A DNA stretch of 64,000 nt, taken from NCBI GenBank assembly GCA_014904845.1, contig MU119358.1:62001-126000 (forward strand), given 5' to 3'. The position numbers were made by a program, and so were the translations under genes. This document shows, piece by piece, positions 10,395 through 19,851 of this stretch. The notes beneath the pieces were generated by a model, which saw nothing but the letters and a program-made list of their open reading frames with translations, had not been told where the DNA came from and ran no database searches. This DNA comes from Acephala macrosclerotiorum. Lineage: Eukaryota; Ascomycota; Leotiomycetes; Helotiales; Mollisiaceae. The stretch's first letter is position 1. Every line of letters begins with the position of its first letter.

Positions 10395-12977
10395 ATGCCA
10401 CCAAATCAACCCCCACCCCAAGAATACGCCCGCGTAGTCCTAATCATCGTCCTTCTCTTCTTCCTCTACACCTCTCCTGACCAACCTGTACCCTCAGGTA
10501 ACGGTTTTGGTCCTCCTCGCGACTATGCTGCTGAGCGCGCCGCTCGCGCTCGTCATTCTCTCGATATCCTGAACTCGTCTCGGCATGGCGACTTCTCTCC
10601 CAAAGCTCCAGATACACCTCGTGGTGAAGCTAGCAGATACCTGAACCTCACGGGCTTTAGAGAGGAAGATAATTATGCTTGGGAGAGGCTAGGAGCGTTT
10701 AAGAAGAGGAGTAGGGAGTTCAGTGTTGAGGCTAGAGGTGAGGATGGCGTAGGAAAAGCATTAAGAGGGGAAGTTTGGGAGAATGTTACGGGTGTGGTGG
10801 TAGGACGATGGACGAGGTATACCGAGGATTTGAATGGGGAGCAGAGACAGCGGACGCTGAATCTTTCGGAGATAGCGCCGGGGATTGATTGGGCGTTTAG
10901 GGAGGAGGAGTATTGGACGAGGAATATTACCGGGAGTGAGGGGAAGATGCAGATTAGGATTGATGAAAGGAATGTTGAGGGGATGACGTTTGATTTGAAT
11001 AAGCACGGGGTGGATATCAATAACGAGATTTGGAATGAGAGTAGGGCGAGCTGGTATACGGATTTTGTGAGAGAGGTGGAGGCTACTGTCGTGGTGCAGG
11101 ATGAGACAAGTAGTGGTGATGGGTGGGAGATGAAGGTCCATGGCGTGCATTGGCCCAGGAGAGGCGTTATGCTCATGACGACCACGAGCGAGAAGTTTGC
11201 TGGGGTATTTGGGTTGCCACATTTGACCGCAGATGTGGATCATTATATCACGAGCCAGAGGCTCTTGAATAAGACTCTGGAGAAGACAGTGGAAGGTATG
11301 GAAAAGACGTCTTGGGGAGATAACGGGAATCCTTGGACGGCGACACCGACGAATCAGGGCGATGCTACAATGCCGGCTCCTCATTGTGAGTTTGTGGTAT
11401 ATGCTCAGGTATATCCCGTGGATTCGGACCAGCCAATCGATACCGGAGGTCTCGCCATGAACACTGTTGTCCATGAGATTGAGCAAGAGCTTCGATTCCC
11501 AAACGGTGCCCCTATCCCACATGTCCCTGATATGCAAATGTCGGCAGTCATGCTTTCTCCAGACTGCGGTTTTATGCTCGAGTCGAAAGGACCTCCATCC
11601 TTTGCGCAGACTGACGGGAAGCATCTCAGAGGCAAGAAGCAGGAAGTGTGGCTTCAGGAAATTCAGTTCTGGCTACACATCTTTGCACTTGTAATCTTTG
11701 GTCAAATCCTGCTGCTGAAGATACAGTCTAAAGAAGCATCAACCCCATCGACAGTTAGTCGAGTGAGCTTGTACACCATAGCCATGATGCTTATGGCTGA
11801 CGCACTGCTCTTCTCTAGCATGTCGCTCGTCAGCGCGACCATCACGAGCTTTTTTCCTTCCTCACTTCTGACCTCTTTCAGTGCATTGATGTCAGTAGCA
11901 CTTGGTGTACGGTTCATAGGAGTCGTCTACAATGTTCAAGAGCCAGAAAGACTTGAGAGACAGCGAGCTCGACGTGCTTTAGAGGCAGCTAACGCCACTA
12001 CAAGAGCAGCGTCAACTCCCGCACCCGTTCCAATCATCACGGCTGCAGGTGCAGATGTAACTACGCCTAGGCCAACACCACTTTCTTCGAATGTCCCTAT
12101 CATCATACCATCCGATCAAGACATTGATGCTGAAATCGCAGAAAATGCGACTGCTCCGCCGGCTACCCTTCCAACGACCAACACTCCAGCAGCAAATACC
12201 GCACCCCAACGAAGCAACAACTTCGGAGCCGTCTACCTGAAGTTCATTCTCTGTCTAACAGTTATCCTCTTCGCCTCTCTCTCTGCCACCACGTGGCCTG
12301 TATCCATCCGTAATTGGTACATCCATATCGTCTCCTTCGCCTATCTCTCCTTCTGGATACCACAGATTCGACGAAACATCATCCGGAACTGCCGCAAAGC
12401 TCTTCTCTGGAAGTTCATCATTGGCCAGTCTATTCTTCGCCTACTACCATTTGCATATTTTTATCTCAAAGAAGACAACGTCATGTTTGCCGAGACAGAC
12501 TGGAAAGCTTTCTGTGTATTGGCAGGGTGGGTATGGATTCAGATCTGGATTCTCGTAGCGCAAGAAGTCCTCGGACCAAGATGGGGTCTTCCAAAAGGCT
12601 GGACAGAGGAAGGCTGGGACTATCATCCCATCCTACGCGAAGACAACGTGGAAGCAGGCGGGCTGCCAATCGGACTTGTTCAGATTCCTGCTTCTCCAAC
12701 ATTAGAGAGAGCCAACACAGCTGACGAGCAGGCAAGCAGAAAGAAGAGAGACGGAAGTGTAAGATCAGTCGATTGTGCGATCTGTATGCAGGTTCTAGAA
12801 GTTCCTGTTGTTGCAGCAGGCGAGGATGCGACTGGGACGGGCGTTGCGGGTATGCTGGCGAGGAGACAGTATATGGTTACGCCTTGTAGACACGTTTTTC
12901 ATAGTGCGTGTTTGGAGGGGTGGATGAGGTTTCGACTCCAGTGCCCGATATGTAGGGAGAATCTGCCGCCGTTGTAA
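10395..12977 (+). CDS. Tul1/DscA-like transmembrane RING-H2 E3 ubiquitin ligase (Dsc complex subunit)
   Basis: A single uninterrupted 860-codon exon. A hydrophobic N-terminal segment (residues about 12-29, VVLIIVLLFFLY) is followed by a long lumenal domain with N-glycosylation sites (for example NLTGF, NVTG, NITGS). A cluster of about seven membrane helices then follows (roughly residues 418-440, 456-480, 488-510, 613-636, 644-660, 674-692 and 706-728). The Ala/Thr/Pro-rich loop at about 535-605 is probably cytosolic. The C-terminus is a RING-H2 (about 793-857) with CAIC, CRHVFHSAC and CPIC zinc ligands. This is the architecture of yeast Tul1 and Aspergillus DscA, the catalytic subunit of the Golgi Dsc E3 complex. 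That complex ubiquitinates membrane proteins and activates the SREBP hypoxia pathway in several fungi; activity here is inferred by family. Confidence 0.9.
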   Translation: MPPNQPPPQEYARVVLIIVLLFFLYTSPDQPVPSGNGFGPPRDYAAERAARARHSLDILNSSRHGDFSPKAPDTPRGEASRYLNLTGFREEDNYAWERLGAFKKRSREFSVEARGEDGVGKALRGEVWENVTGVVVGRWTRYTEDLNGEQRQRTLNLSEIAPGIDWAFREEEYWTRNITGSEGKMQIRIDERNVEGMTFDLNKHGVDINNEIWNESRASWYTDFVREVEATVVVQDETSSGDGWEMKVHGVHWPRRGVMLMTTTSEKFAGVFGLPHLTADVDHYITSQRLLNKTLEKTVEGMEKTSWGDNGNPWTATPTNQGDATMPAPHCEFVVYAQVYPVDSDQPIDTGGLAMNTVVHEIEQELRFPNGAPIPHVPDMQMSAVMLSPDCGFMLESKGPPSFAQTDGKHLRGKKQEVWLQEIQFWLHIFALVIFGQILLLKIQSKEASTPSTVSRVSLYTIAMMLMADALLFSSMSLVSATITSFFPSSLLTSFSALMSVALGVRFIGVVYNVQEPERLERQRARRALEAANATTRAASTPAPVPIITAAGADVTTPRPTPLSSNVPIIIPSDQDIDAEIAENATAPPATLPTTNTPAANTAPQRSNNFGAVYLKFILCLTVILFASLSATTWPVSIRNWYIHIVSFAYLSFWIPQIRRNIIRNCRKALLWKFIIGQSILRLLPFAYFYLKEDNVMFAETDWKAFCVLAGWVWIQIWILVAQEVLGPRWGLPKGWTEEGWDYHPILREDNVEAGGLPIGLVQIPASPTLERANTADEQASRKKRDGSVRSVDCAICMQVLEVPVVAAGEDATGTGVAGMLARRQYMVTPCRHVFHSACLEGWMRFRLQCPICRENLPPL

Positions 12978-13542
12978 GATATTGGTGGAATTCATGATGC
13001 TTGCATTGGGTAGCGATGGCGTTTTGGGTATAATGAATGCTTTACGATCTCGTTTCTGCTTTCTGGTACCTCGACTACCTCGACTTGTGGCAGGCCACAT
13101 GAGATCAGTATCTTTCGGGTCTACATATTCTCTTACGTCGTTTGCTTTCAAAGTCGAGAACCGACATCCTGCTAGTATTGTGGCCCCCACTTTACAGCCG
13201 CGAGCCTCAGTCGAAGTCTCTTTGATGTCCTCGTCGAAATTGTTGTTTCGGGACCTGAAGACATTCTAGATCCCAGTCAGACCTAAGAACAGTCAATACA
13301 TTCAACATAGTCGACCTTCATAAATCCAACTCTTTGATGGCGATACTGCATTCGTATCCTCCTCGATTGCACGTACACATATATTTGGTATATAAGAGGG
13401 CTGTACGTCTAGTCAACATCCTCGAAGACAACTCAGCGCAATACTTCCTATCTGTCTTTACCATAATCCTACTCGGCTGCGCAGAAATTCGCTACATACT
13501 CATGAGCTTAAGTAGGTGGGCCTAGCGATCTAAGAATATAAG
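12978..13542. other. Intergenic region, no gene recognised
   Basis: Downstream of the RING E3 gene. Short frames occur in all phases but none has recognisable motifs or splice partners. Confidence 0.35.
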
Positions 13543-14842
13543 ATGGCAGTCCTCGACTTCCTCATCATTGCTGTCACAGGAACCATCTTCGCCATGATCT
13601 TCGTGGTCAGGACTCAGGAGCTCTGCACTGGACCCGTTAGCCCCAAAACCGCTACTGGTAAGTTTCCGCAGATGCTGTTCCAACGTCCCACAACTTCGAA
13701 TCAATCATGCTCATGACTCTAGATCAAGATTTCGAACAGCCTAGACACCTTTTACCAATGTAAGAAAAGAGTAAAAAAAGCGACGGCGAATGTTCCACAG
13801 TTGCATCTTTCCAAAGTCCCGAATTCGACGTCAAACGAACACTCAAACAGTATTATTACTTCCCTGTTGCATACGCGCTCGCAGTAACCCGTGTAGATGT
13901 TGAGCTTCGAGCGGTATGACATCAGCGGAAATCAGAATGCTTCAAAACCTACAGAAATAATAGAAACTTCCTCCGACGCAAAAGAGATCGTGCTCTTGAG
14001 GCCACGCCAGGAGATGTCAAAAGAGTAACGTTATGTGAGCAGCTCTTATGGATGCTGTAGAGATACAGAGATACAAGAATTCGAAGTTGTACTGACTGCA
14101 GTAAGGACCATCGTGTCGCCGAAGCTGAAACTTGTAAGTCTTGTTCCAAAAAAAAATTTCTTTAACCTTCGAGCTGACCAATCTGCAGCTGAGTATCTAA
14201 ACCTAGCAAGGTCAGGTCCCGAAAGTGGTATGCTAGAGGAGACTGTCAGCTGGCTGCAGGAATTGACGACATTCGAGAGAAATATCTTCAAATTGTGCTT
14301 CCACATTGGCGTTGAAGTTGTCAAATTCGCCCCAGCAAAAGAGTGTCTCAGACGACTTCGGGAACACACTCTCAATTGACAAGAATTGGCGCCTTTAATC
14401 AAAGACGACGCACGCTTGAACCAGGAACTCAGTAGCTGCAAGCGCGTCACTAGAGCCTTGCAGATCCGCCAAACGATACAAAAACTGACTTTAGGGCTCC
14501 CTACAGATCTCCGAATCTACAAGTGTAAAGGAGCTGCTGGGTTGAAATGGGCGAGATGGTGGCCCTGCGTCTGGAAAGATGCCGCGACCAACAAAAATAA
14601 TCCTTTCTACAGCCTTTGGCAGAACGCAAAGAGGGTCAAGGAGAGAGAATCATGAAACGAGTGGTCAGAATTTGTTCGCTTTGATGAGTGCGGAGATACA
14701 TGGTTATGATAAGCTCGATGATGAGTATGAGCACTTCGATACTTCGATTCGTGCTATAGCGAGAGTCCTGCATCCGGAAGAGACGATCGCAAACACTCGA
14801 GAAGTCAATTGGGAGCAAGAGATTAAGAAGTATCTACTGTAG
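13543..14842 (+). pseudogene. Decayed conserved gene of unknown function
   Basis: The ATG at 13543 opens a membrane-anchor-like stretch (LDFLIIAVTGTIFAMIF). Downstream blocks look strongly protein-like: TLKQYYYFPVAYALAVTR (13815-13890), FLRRKRDRALEATPGDVKR (about 13965-14024), CTDCSKDHRVAEAET (14085-14132, then a 55-bp intron), and a long open block from 14189 starting EYLNLARSGPESG. This block meets an in-frame TGA at 14377-14379 (AAT TGA CAA) and continues in the same frame for about 90 more codons to 14652. A GAGAGA slip near 14640-14650 then changes the frame, after which ETSGQNLFALMSAE runs to a stop at 14842. Phases of the first exons also do not join cleanly. The stop and frameshift suggest decay, and the gene sits beside a mutated transposon. 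I do not recognise the family. Confidence 0.5.
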
Positions 14843-14899
14843 TACAGGAAGTTGATGATATCGAAGAGACTAAATCCGAGAGGGTTCTTGAAGAAGAGA

Positions 14900-14936
14900 A
14901 GGAGGAGGAGGAGGAGGAGGAGGAGGAGGAGGAGGA
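14900..14936. repeat. GGA/GAG microsatellite (about 12 units)
   Basis: A pure trinucleotide run of GGA units follows the decayed gene. Read in one frame it would give a run of about eleven glutamates, so it could once have encoded that gene's acidic C-terminus. It now lies after a stop. Confidence 0.9.
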
Positions 14937-15214
14937 TTTACAGTGGGAATGAGGTCTTGGGCGCAAGCTCCAATGAAAAGTGGTTGCAGATGGAAAGTTA
15001 GAAGAACTGCGCGAATATTGGGGGGCTCCTGGTTATTGCTTTCCTTGCTTATGATGTTTACGGCTTGTCGGAACATAGAGTCAAAAGGATAGATCTCTAT
15101 AAGAATATTATTTTTGTTTTCATTAGATCATATTATACATCGAGCAATATCTCCCTCCCATCTGCCCTTGATGCTCTCCGAACGCAGTCTTCTGACACAA
15201 ATTGGTTATCATTA

Positions 15215-15340
15215 TCCCTTCGTCCGCTGAGACATGTTCCAACGCTAAGCAAGGGAGATTCGCTTAACTAGCGCTCATAATTTTATGTACCTTTACATAC
15301 AAATTTATGCGTTAAAGTACCTCAACTGAATGAAATCGCG
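15215..15340 (+). repeat. Left terminal inverted repeat of the piggyBac-like element
   Basis: Begins TCCCTTCGTCCGCTGAGACA and ends AATGAAATCGCG. It matches the reverse complement of 17154-17279 at all but a handful of positions. It contains TTAACTAGCGCTC at 15264, where TTAA is the canonical piggyBac target site. Confidence 0.92.
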
Positions 15341-17153
15341 CCCAGTAGTCTCCCACCTTACATAAATTAACATTACAAAACCCACAACCACTATATAAGC
15401 GCGTCGCTCTACTTTCTACAGGTCTCCCAAGGACCTTTTTGCACTTTTGGTTATATAAATACTAAGTACAAGTGCCTCTAGAACGCTTCTCCCAGTAGTG
15501 AAGACGTTCGTTTTCAGGGTTAAATACCTTCTTGCTTTCTAATCCTACCTTTAAACTCTATAACTTAGCCTTTTCCGAATATTCTAAGAGTTTACAATAA
15601 AGCTCGATCCTGAACTGCAATTGCGTTAGAGATTTTTTATCTATATAGAGCTTGTAAAATCGATAATCGTTCACGCAAGTAAGGTCGATTAATTAGTAAA
15701 ACAACGGCCACCAATTTTTAAAACTAAACTTGTGGATTTCATACGCTTCTTTAAACTGATTTACCAAGTCTACACTTCTTATATTCTGATTATAATCGTC
15801 GATAAAACAAGGAATTGGAAACTCCTTAACAAAATTGTTCCCAAAAACCCCTCGTATAAAAGCTCCATTTGTTGACGTCTTTGTAAAACGCTTTCTCTTT
15901 TTTTTTACTCAATTTTCCACTTTATTTACAATATAGATATTACTTAATTTAAGAACAATATTATTATTTTGTTAAGCGATACAGAGTATATTTTGTTCAA
16001 TTGTCGCAACAAGAGTATTCTAAAGAAGTTTTTTCGTAAATCGTTTTTTTATTGTCGATAGAGAATTAGAGAACGTTTTGTGCGGGCGCGTAGTTCTCAC
16101 AATATCAAATTTGCAAGTCTGTAACTCTACAAATAAAAGGACTGAGGTAAAGTAATTGTCTATATAAATAGCAATATACCGTCAAAAAAGCATTAAAGCT
16201 AGGGAGCGTACGAAAGAGTCGGTAGAAGTGAGGGATGGGTGTTTAATTAGAGCTTGCAACTTCTTTTTTTTTGAGCTCCATATCCACCCGTATATATATC
16301 CATGGTCTGCGATTCCGTAGACTTTGTATCTTTCTTTAATAAGTTTTTTAGACATTTTGTAAGTATGTGCGGACCTGTAAATAACTGCTTGTTAGTAAAG
16401 TAGCGAAGTAGCGGAGTAAAAAAAGAATAAATAAGAGATATATTTATCGATCGAAAAACCGCACTATAATTTCGTCAATATTTACTTTTGATGAAGGGAA
16501 GTAATACTTTCGATAGGAGGCTTAAATAGCTGAAGTAAAAGGTTCTAGTTTATACTACCAGATCTTGTTAGTAAAAAGCTGATAATTATTGCGTTCGTTA
16601 CTTTTAGGATTTGAAATATGGCAGTAACGCTTGATTTGTTCGAAGCGGCAGCGGGATATATGAACTGAAATCGTGTGTAAAAAGCTTTTATTAAAATCTG
16701 GATTCTAGTATAGCTCGATTTGAGACTCATAGTAGACATCCATATATAAAATAACGCCAATAAATACGTAATACTCCTCTAGCAACAAATCTTTTTATTC
16801 TCGTGTTTTTTTTTGTTGTACTTGAAATTTGTATATGTTAGCGTATCGATTGGTGTTTTTCGTGATCGTTTTGAAGAAATCGAGAATAAAAAACAGATTG
16901 AAATAGTCGAATGGGTGTGGATTCGAAGGAAAGGAAGGGGGTAGGAGCGGTTTCGAGTCTTGTAGAGACTCGATTTTAAATGGAGTATATAAAACTTTAT
17001 CGATAAAACTTAGTTTTTCAAGAATATCCTCTAGGACTTGTGATTTTCGCTTTGCACGCTGTAGTAATGGGCTTGAATTGCCGCTATAATTAGGGCTGGA
17101 ATAATCGCTAGAATCCTCTATTAGAACGCGCTTTTTTATGGAGAACGGGCAGA

Positions 17154-17279
17154 CGCGATTTCATTCAGTTGAAGTACCTTGACGCATAAATTTGTATGCA
17201 AAGGTACATAAAATTATGAGCGCTAGTTAAGCGAATCTCCCCTGCTTAGCGTTGGGACATGTCTCAGCGGACGAAGGGA
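17154..17279 (-). repeat. Right terminal inverted repeat of the piggyBac-like element
   Basis: Starts CGCGATTTCATTCAG and ends GGACGAAGGGA on the plus strand. It is the inverted partner of 15215-15340, and the mirrored internal TTAA is at 17227-17230. Confidence 0.92.
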
Positions 17280-17299
17280 TAGTCTCATATACCGCTATC

Positions 17300-17428
17300 C
17301 AATGAGCGAAGCAGACTTCAGCCAAACCCGAAGGCATGCATCTCTCGCCCGACATTTGACCAGGGATCGAAGATTTGTTGCGCGTCGCAGGAAGGTTGAG
17401 GCGGGCCTGGCGCAACAACCACTCGGCC
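17300..17428 (-). other. tRNA-like sequence, possible tRNA-derived SINE fragment
   Basis: On the minus strand, ATGGCCGAGTGGTTGTTGCG (from about 17428) matches the A box of Leu/Ser-type tRNAs, and CTTCGATCCC about 60 nt further on resembles a B box. The stretch between contains GC-rich pairing segments. I cannot fold a proper acceptor stem, T arm or anticodon arm, so this is not a functional tRNA. It could be a tRNA-derived SINE head or a degenerate tRNA, and it lies within 21 bp of the transposon end. Confidence 0.3.
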
Positions 17429-17693
17429 ATTTGCTAAAAATAGATATCGTGATGCGTGAGCAGAAGCGAGAAGTATCGGAGACGATTGTTCAGGAAGAAG
17501 TAGAGCACGGCTGCGAAGCTGCGAAACGAAGATAGCCTATGCATTAAGATCCAAGAAACAAACAATGAAAATACACAAAAAACAGCCGGTATCTGCATCC
17601 CCAACGCCTATGCTAAAATCGAGTCCCGGTATTTATACAATTTGATCCTTCCCCGTCATCTTCTCGACACTATTCAGTGCCTTCGCAGCACAT

Positions 17694-18680
17694 CTAGTGT
17701 CTCGGCCTCTGCATCTCCACATCCCTATCTTCACCTCTACTCCCCGCAATCCCCGCAATCCCCATAACCACCCGCCCAATAATCGTTTTCTTCGCAATAT
17801 TCAACGCCACATTTCCAGCTCCATTCTTCTTCTGCTCACCAGGCTGCACATACATAGGATCGGAGCTATTCGAGCTAGCAATTTGCCTCGTAGCCTCAAC
17901 ATGTTGTTCCTTGACCTGTTTCCTCAATGTCAGGCCCACAATCTCGAAGATAACCACGATGATGAATTCTTCGATCAAAGCGACGCAGAGGAAGATCGTG
18001 ACGTCGCCGGTGAGGATGTTGTATCTGGGTTTTGTGGAGAAGGTGCTGAGGCCGGAGTAGACAAGACGGACGGCGAGGAAGGGGCAAGCGAGTAGGACGG
18101 CTAGGAACAGTCGCTTCTCTCCTGCTTCAGCGTGTTTGATGAAGAAGGAGATGATGATGGTAAAGAGAACGATTAGGCCGTAGGATACGATGAGGAGACT
18201 GGTTCCAGCTTTGTTGAGTGTGCCGGGGTGGTATTTCCCTGTGTGTTCGAAATCGTTGCCTGCATCGATTCCACCAACTATACCGAGGATGAGACCGACG
18301 ATGATGATTGTTTGGACGAGTTGGAGCATCCGAGGGTGGAGGAAGGTATTGTAGGATTTGTGGATGCTGTCGAGAAGGCGGCTGAGGAGGCCCAGAGCTG
18401 CGAGCTCAATTGGAGAGACACCGATGCTGTTGAGGATGGCAGATCCGGTATAGAGACTGACTGACTTGGGGCTGCTGATGGTTGCGAGTTGCATACAAGG
18501 CCCGATGATTCTAGCGAGACAGAAGATGATCAGATACAGCCATCCGGAGTTGCGACGAAAGCCGTGCTTGACTGCGAGCCAGATACCGACAAACAAAGCT
18601 GGGATGTAAACAATGAGTTCGGCGATAGAGACACCATTTCGATAACTGAGCGTCATGTTGGAGGTAGAAATTGATGCCAA
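17694..18680 (-). CDS. Seven-helix integral membrane protein, DUF7702-like
   Basis: An intronless frame of 328 residues starting at the ATG at 18680. About seven hydrophobic helices are visible: roughly residues 17-38 (IAELIVYIPALFVGIWLAV), 46-66, 88-108, 118-140, 160-182, 190-210 and 222-250. The soluble C-tail (about 255-328) is polar and ends in RPRH. The FGFRR/ARIIGPCMQLA-type segment after helix 1 and the overall layout match an abundant fungal family of uncharacterised seven-helix proteins. No enzymatic motif is visible and the function is unknown; a receptor- or transporter-like role would be speculation. It is the first intact gene after the transposon. Confidence 0.82.
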   Translation of the reverse strand: MASISTSNMTLSYRNGVSIAELIVYIPALFVGIWLAVKHGFRRNSGWLYLIIFCLARIIGPCMQLATISSPKSVSLYTGSAILNSIGVSPIELAALGLLSRLLDSIHKSYNTFLHPRMLQLVQTIIIVGLILGIVGGIDAGNDFEHTGKYHPGTLNKAGTSLLIVSYGLIVLFTIIISFFIKHAEAGEKRLFLAVLLACPFLAVRLVYSGLSTFSTKPRYNILTGDVTIFLCVALIEEFIIVVIFEIVGLTLRKQVKEQHVEATRQIASSNSSDPMYVQPGEQKKNGAGNVALNIAKKTIIGRVVMGIAGIAGSRGEDRDVEMQRPRH

Positions 18681-19851
18681 AGACTAATTGGGGGCGAAAG
18701 CTTGAGAAAGTGAAGATGGATGGATGCAAGTGACTTGAGACTGAAGTGTTTGCTTGATGCGAATGAATAATCGACAACAGACAGAGGGAACGAGAGAAAT
18801 ATATACCACCTTGCGCATCATGCGTGCCACTCCTCTTGAACGCCATTTCTCCAGTTTGAGGAAATCGCGAAGTTGGACTAACCCAAAACGGAGTCCTCTA
18901 CGCTCGCAGCCTTGCCTGTAGCGTAAAATTGGGTGATGAGTAAGTCGCGCAGGTGTGGCGGCGGCCCTGTCAACAAGCTTAATTGAGCAAGGCGTGCGAG
19001 TAAGCCAATGAAGGAGGACCATTGCTCGTCCGTAAAATCTTCACCCTGGACGCACAACGCGCTCTGCTCGTTTGAATTTCACGGGTGGATTGACAACTGT
19101 CAGAGAGGAGAACGTCTCAAGCAGAGTCGGGGCTTCCACCAATTGTTCGGTACATTTGCCCATGAGCTTGTTGGAGTGTTGGCTGGTGAGATATAGATTA
19201 TGCATTTCGTGCCGAGATGGATGAAAGCAGCCTAGCAGCTCGCAGACTGCTCCCTCCTCATTTTTCTCCCCAATGAAAACCTCAATCCTGGCGTAGTGGC
19301 CATGCTCGTGGAGGCAGATGTGTCAGCGCCTTGAATGCCCAAATATCTCTTCGATGACTCCGAAAGTATGGCCCATGATATTGGCCCAGTTGGCTGTGCG
19401 GCATGAACATCTGAAGAATAGAAGTCGTGATGAAATGAAACTTGCACAGAGCACGCCATCTCGGGACTAGGGTAACACAACACTGCCCAAATGTGGCTCC
19501 CCTGCCTGCTTAATCATCCAAACTCGCCTGCTGCCGACTTCCACCATTCCTAATCGAGCATGCATCGCGACGTCCCTCCAACATTGCACGGTGTACGATA
19601 CAGGAAGTTCTATACGTCTGGCATCTCAAAGAAGCTTTTTGACTTCGATAAGCTCATGTGGCGCAGTCGAGTGTTGCGCGTACATTCTATCAGTACTTAA
19701 ACTTGGGTCTTTGAGCCACCCCAGGAATATGAAACACGTGAGGCCTGGAAGACTGTCGAATTATTATTCTGTCTATGCTGGTATAACGGTATGAGTTTGG
19801 TTTAAGCATCGTATCTATCATAACTCATTTCAATCCACCGTCATCGGAGGA
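18681..19851. promoter_or_regulatory. Divergent intergenic region between the membrane protein and a Zn-cluster regulator
   Basis: About 1.17 kb between two divergently transcribed genes, so it should hold both promoters. No gene, RNA or repeat is recognised. Confidence 0.4.

Larger units (their letters stand above)
15215..17279 (-). mobile_element. piggyBac-like DNA transposon relic with 126-bp terminal inverted repeats
   Basis: The 2065-bp element is bounded by near-identical inverted repeats (15215-15340 and 17154-17279) that differ mainly by C/T or G/A changes. It is directly flanked by TA on both sides (15213-15214 and 17280-17281). The interior is very AT-rich. On the minus strand it carries recognisable fragments of a piggyBac-family (DDE_Tnp_1_7) transposase, interrupted by stops and frame changes: NIDEIIVRFFDR (about 16490-16455), KVYGIADHGYIYGWIWSSK (about 16325-16270), IYIDNYFTSVLLF (about 16170-16130), TTRPHKTF (about 16095-16070), then WNTLVA and NNNIVL fragments. 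The three catalytic aspartates fall in the DE, ADHG and IDN blocks. The copy is certainly dead. Its mutation spectrum fits repeat-induced point mutation (inference). Confidence 0.85.

Noticed and set aside
10761..11624. 287-codon minus-strand frame
   Set aside because: Lies entirely opposite the 860-codon Tul1-like E3 gene. Composition is a shadow, with no motif.
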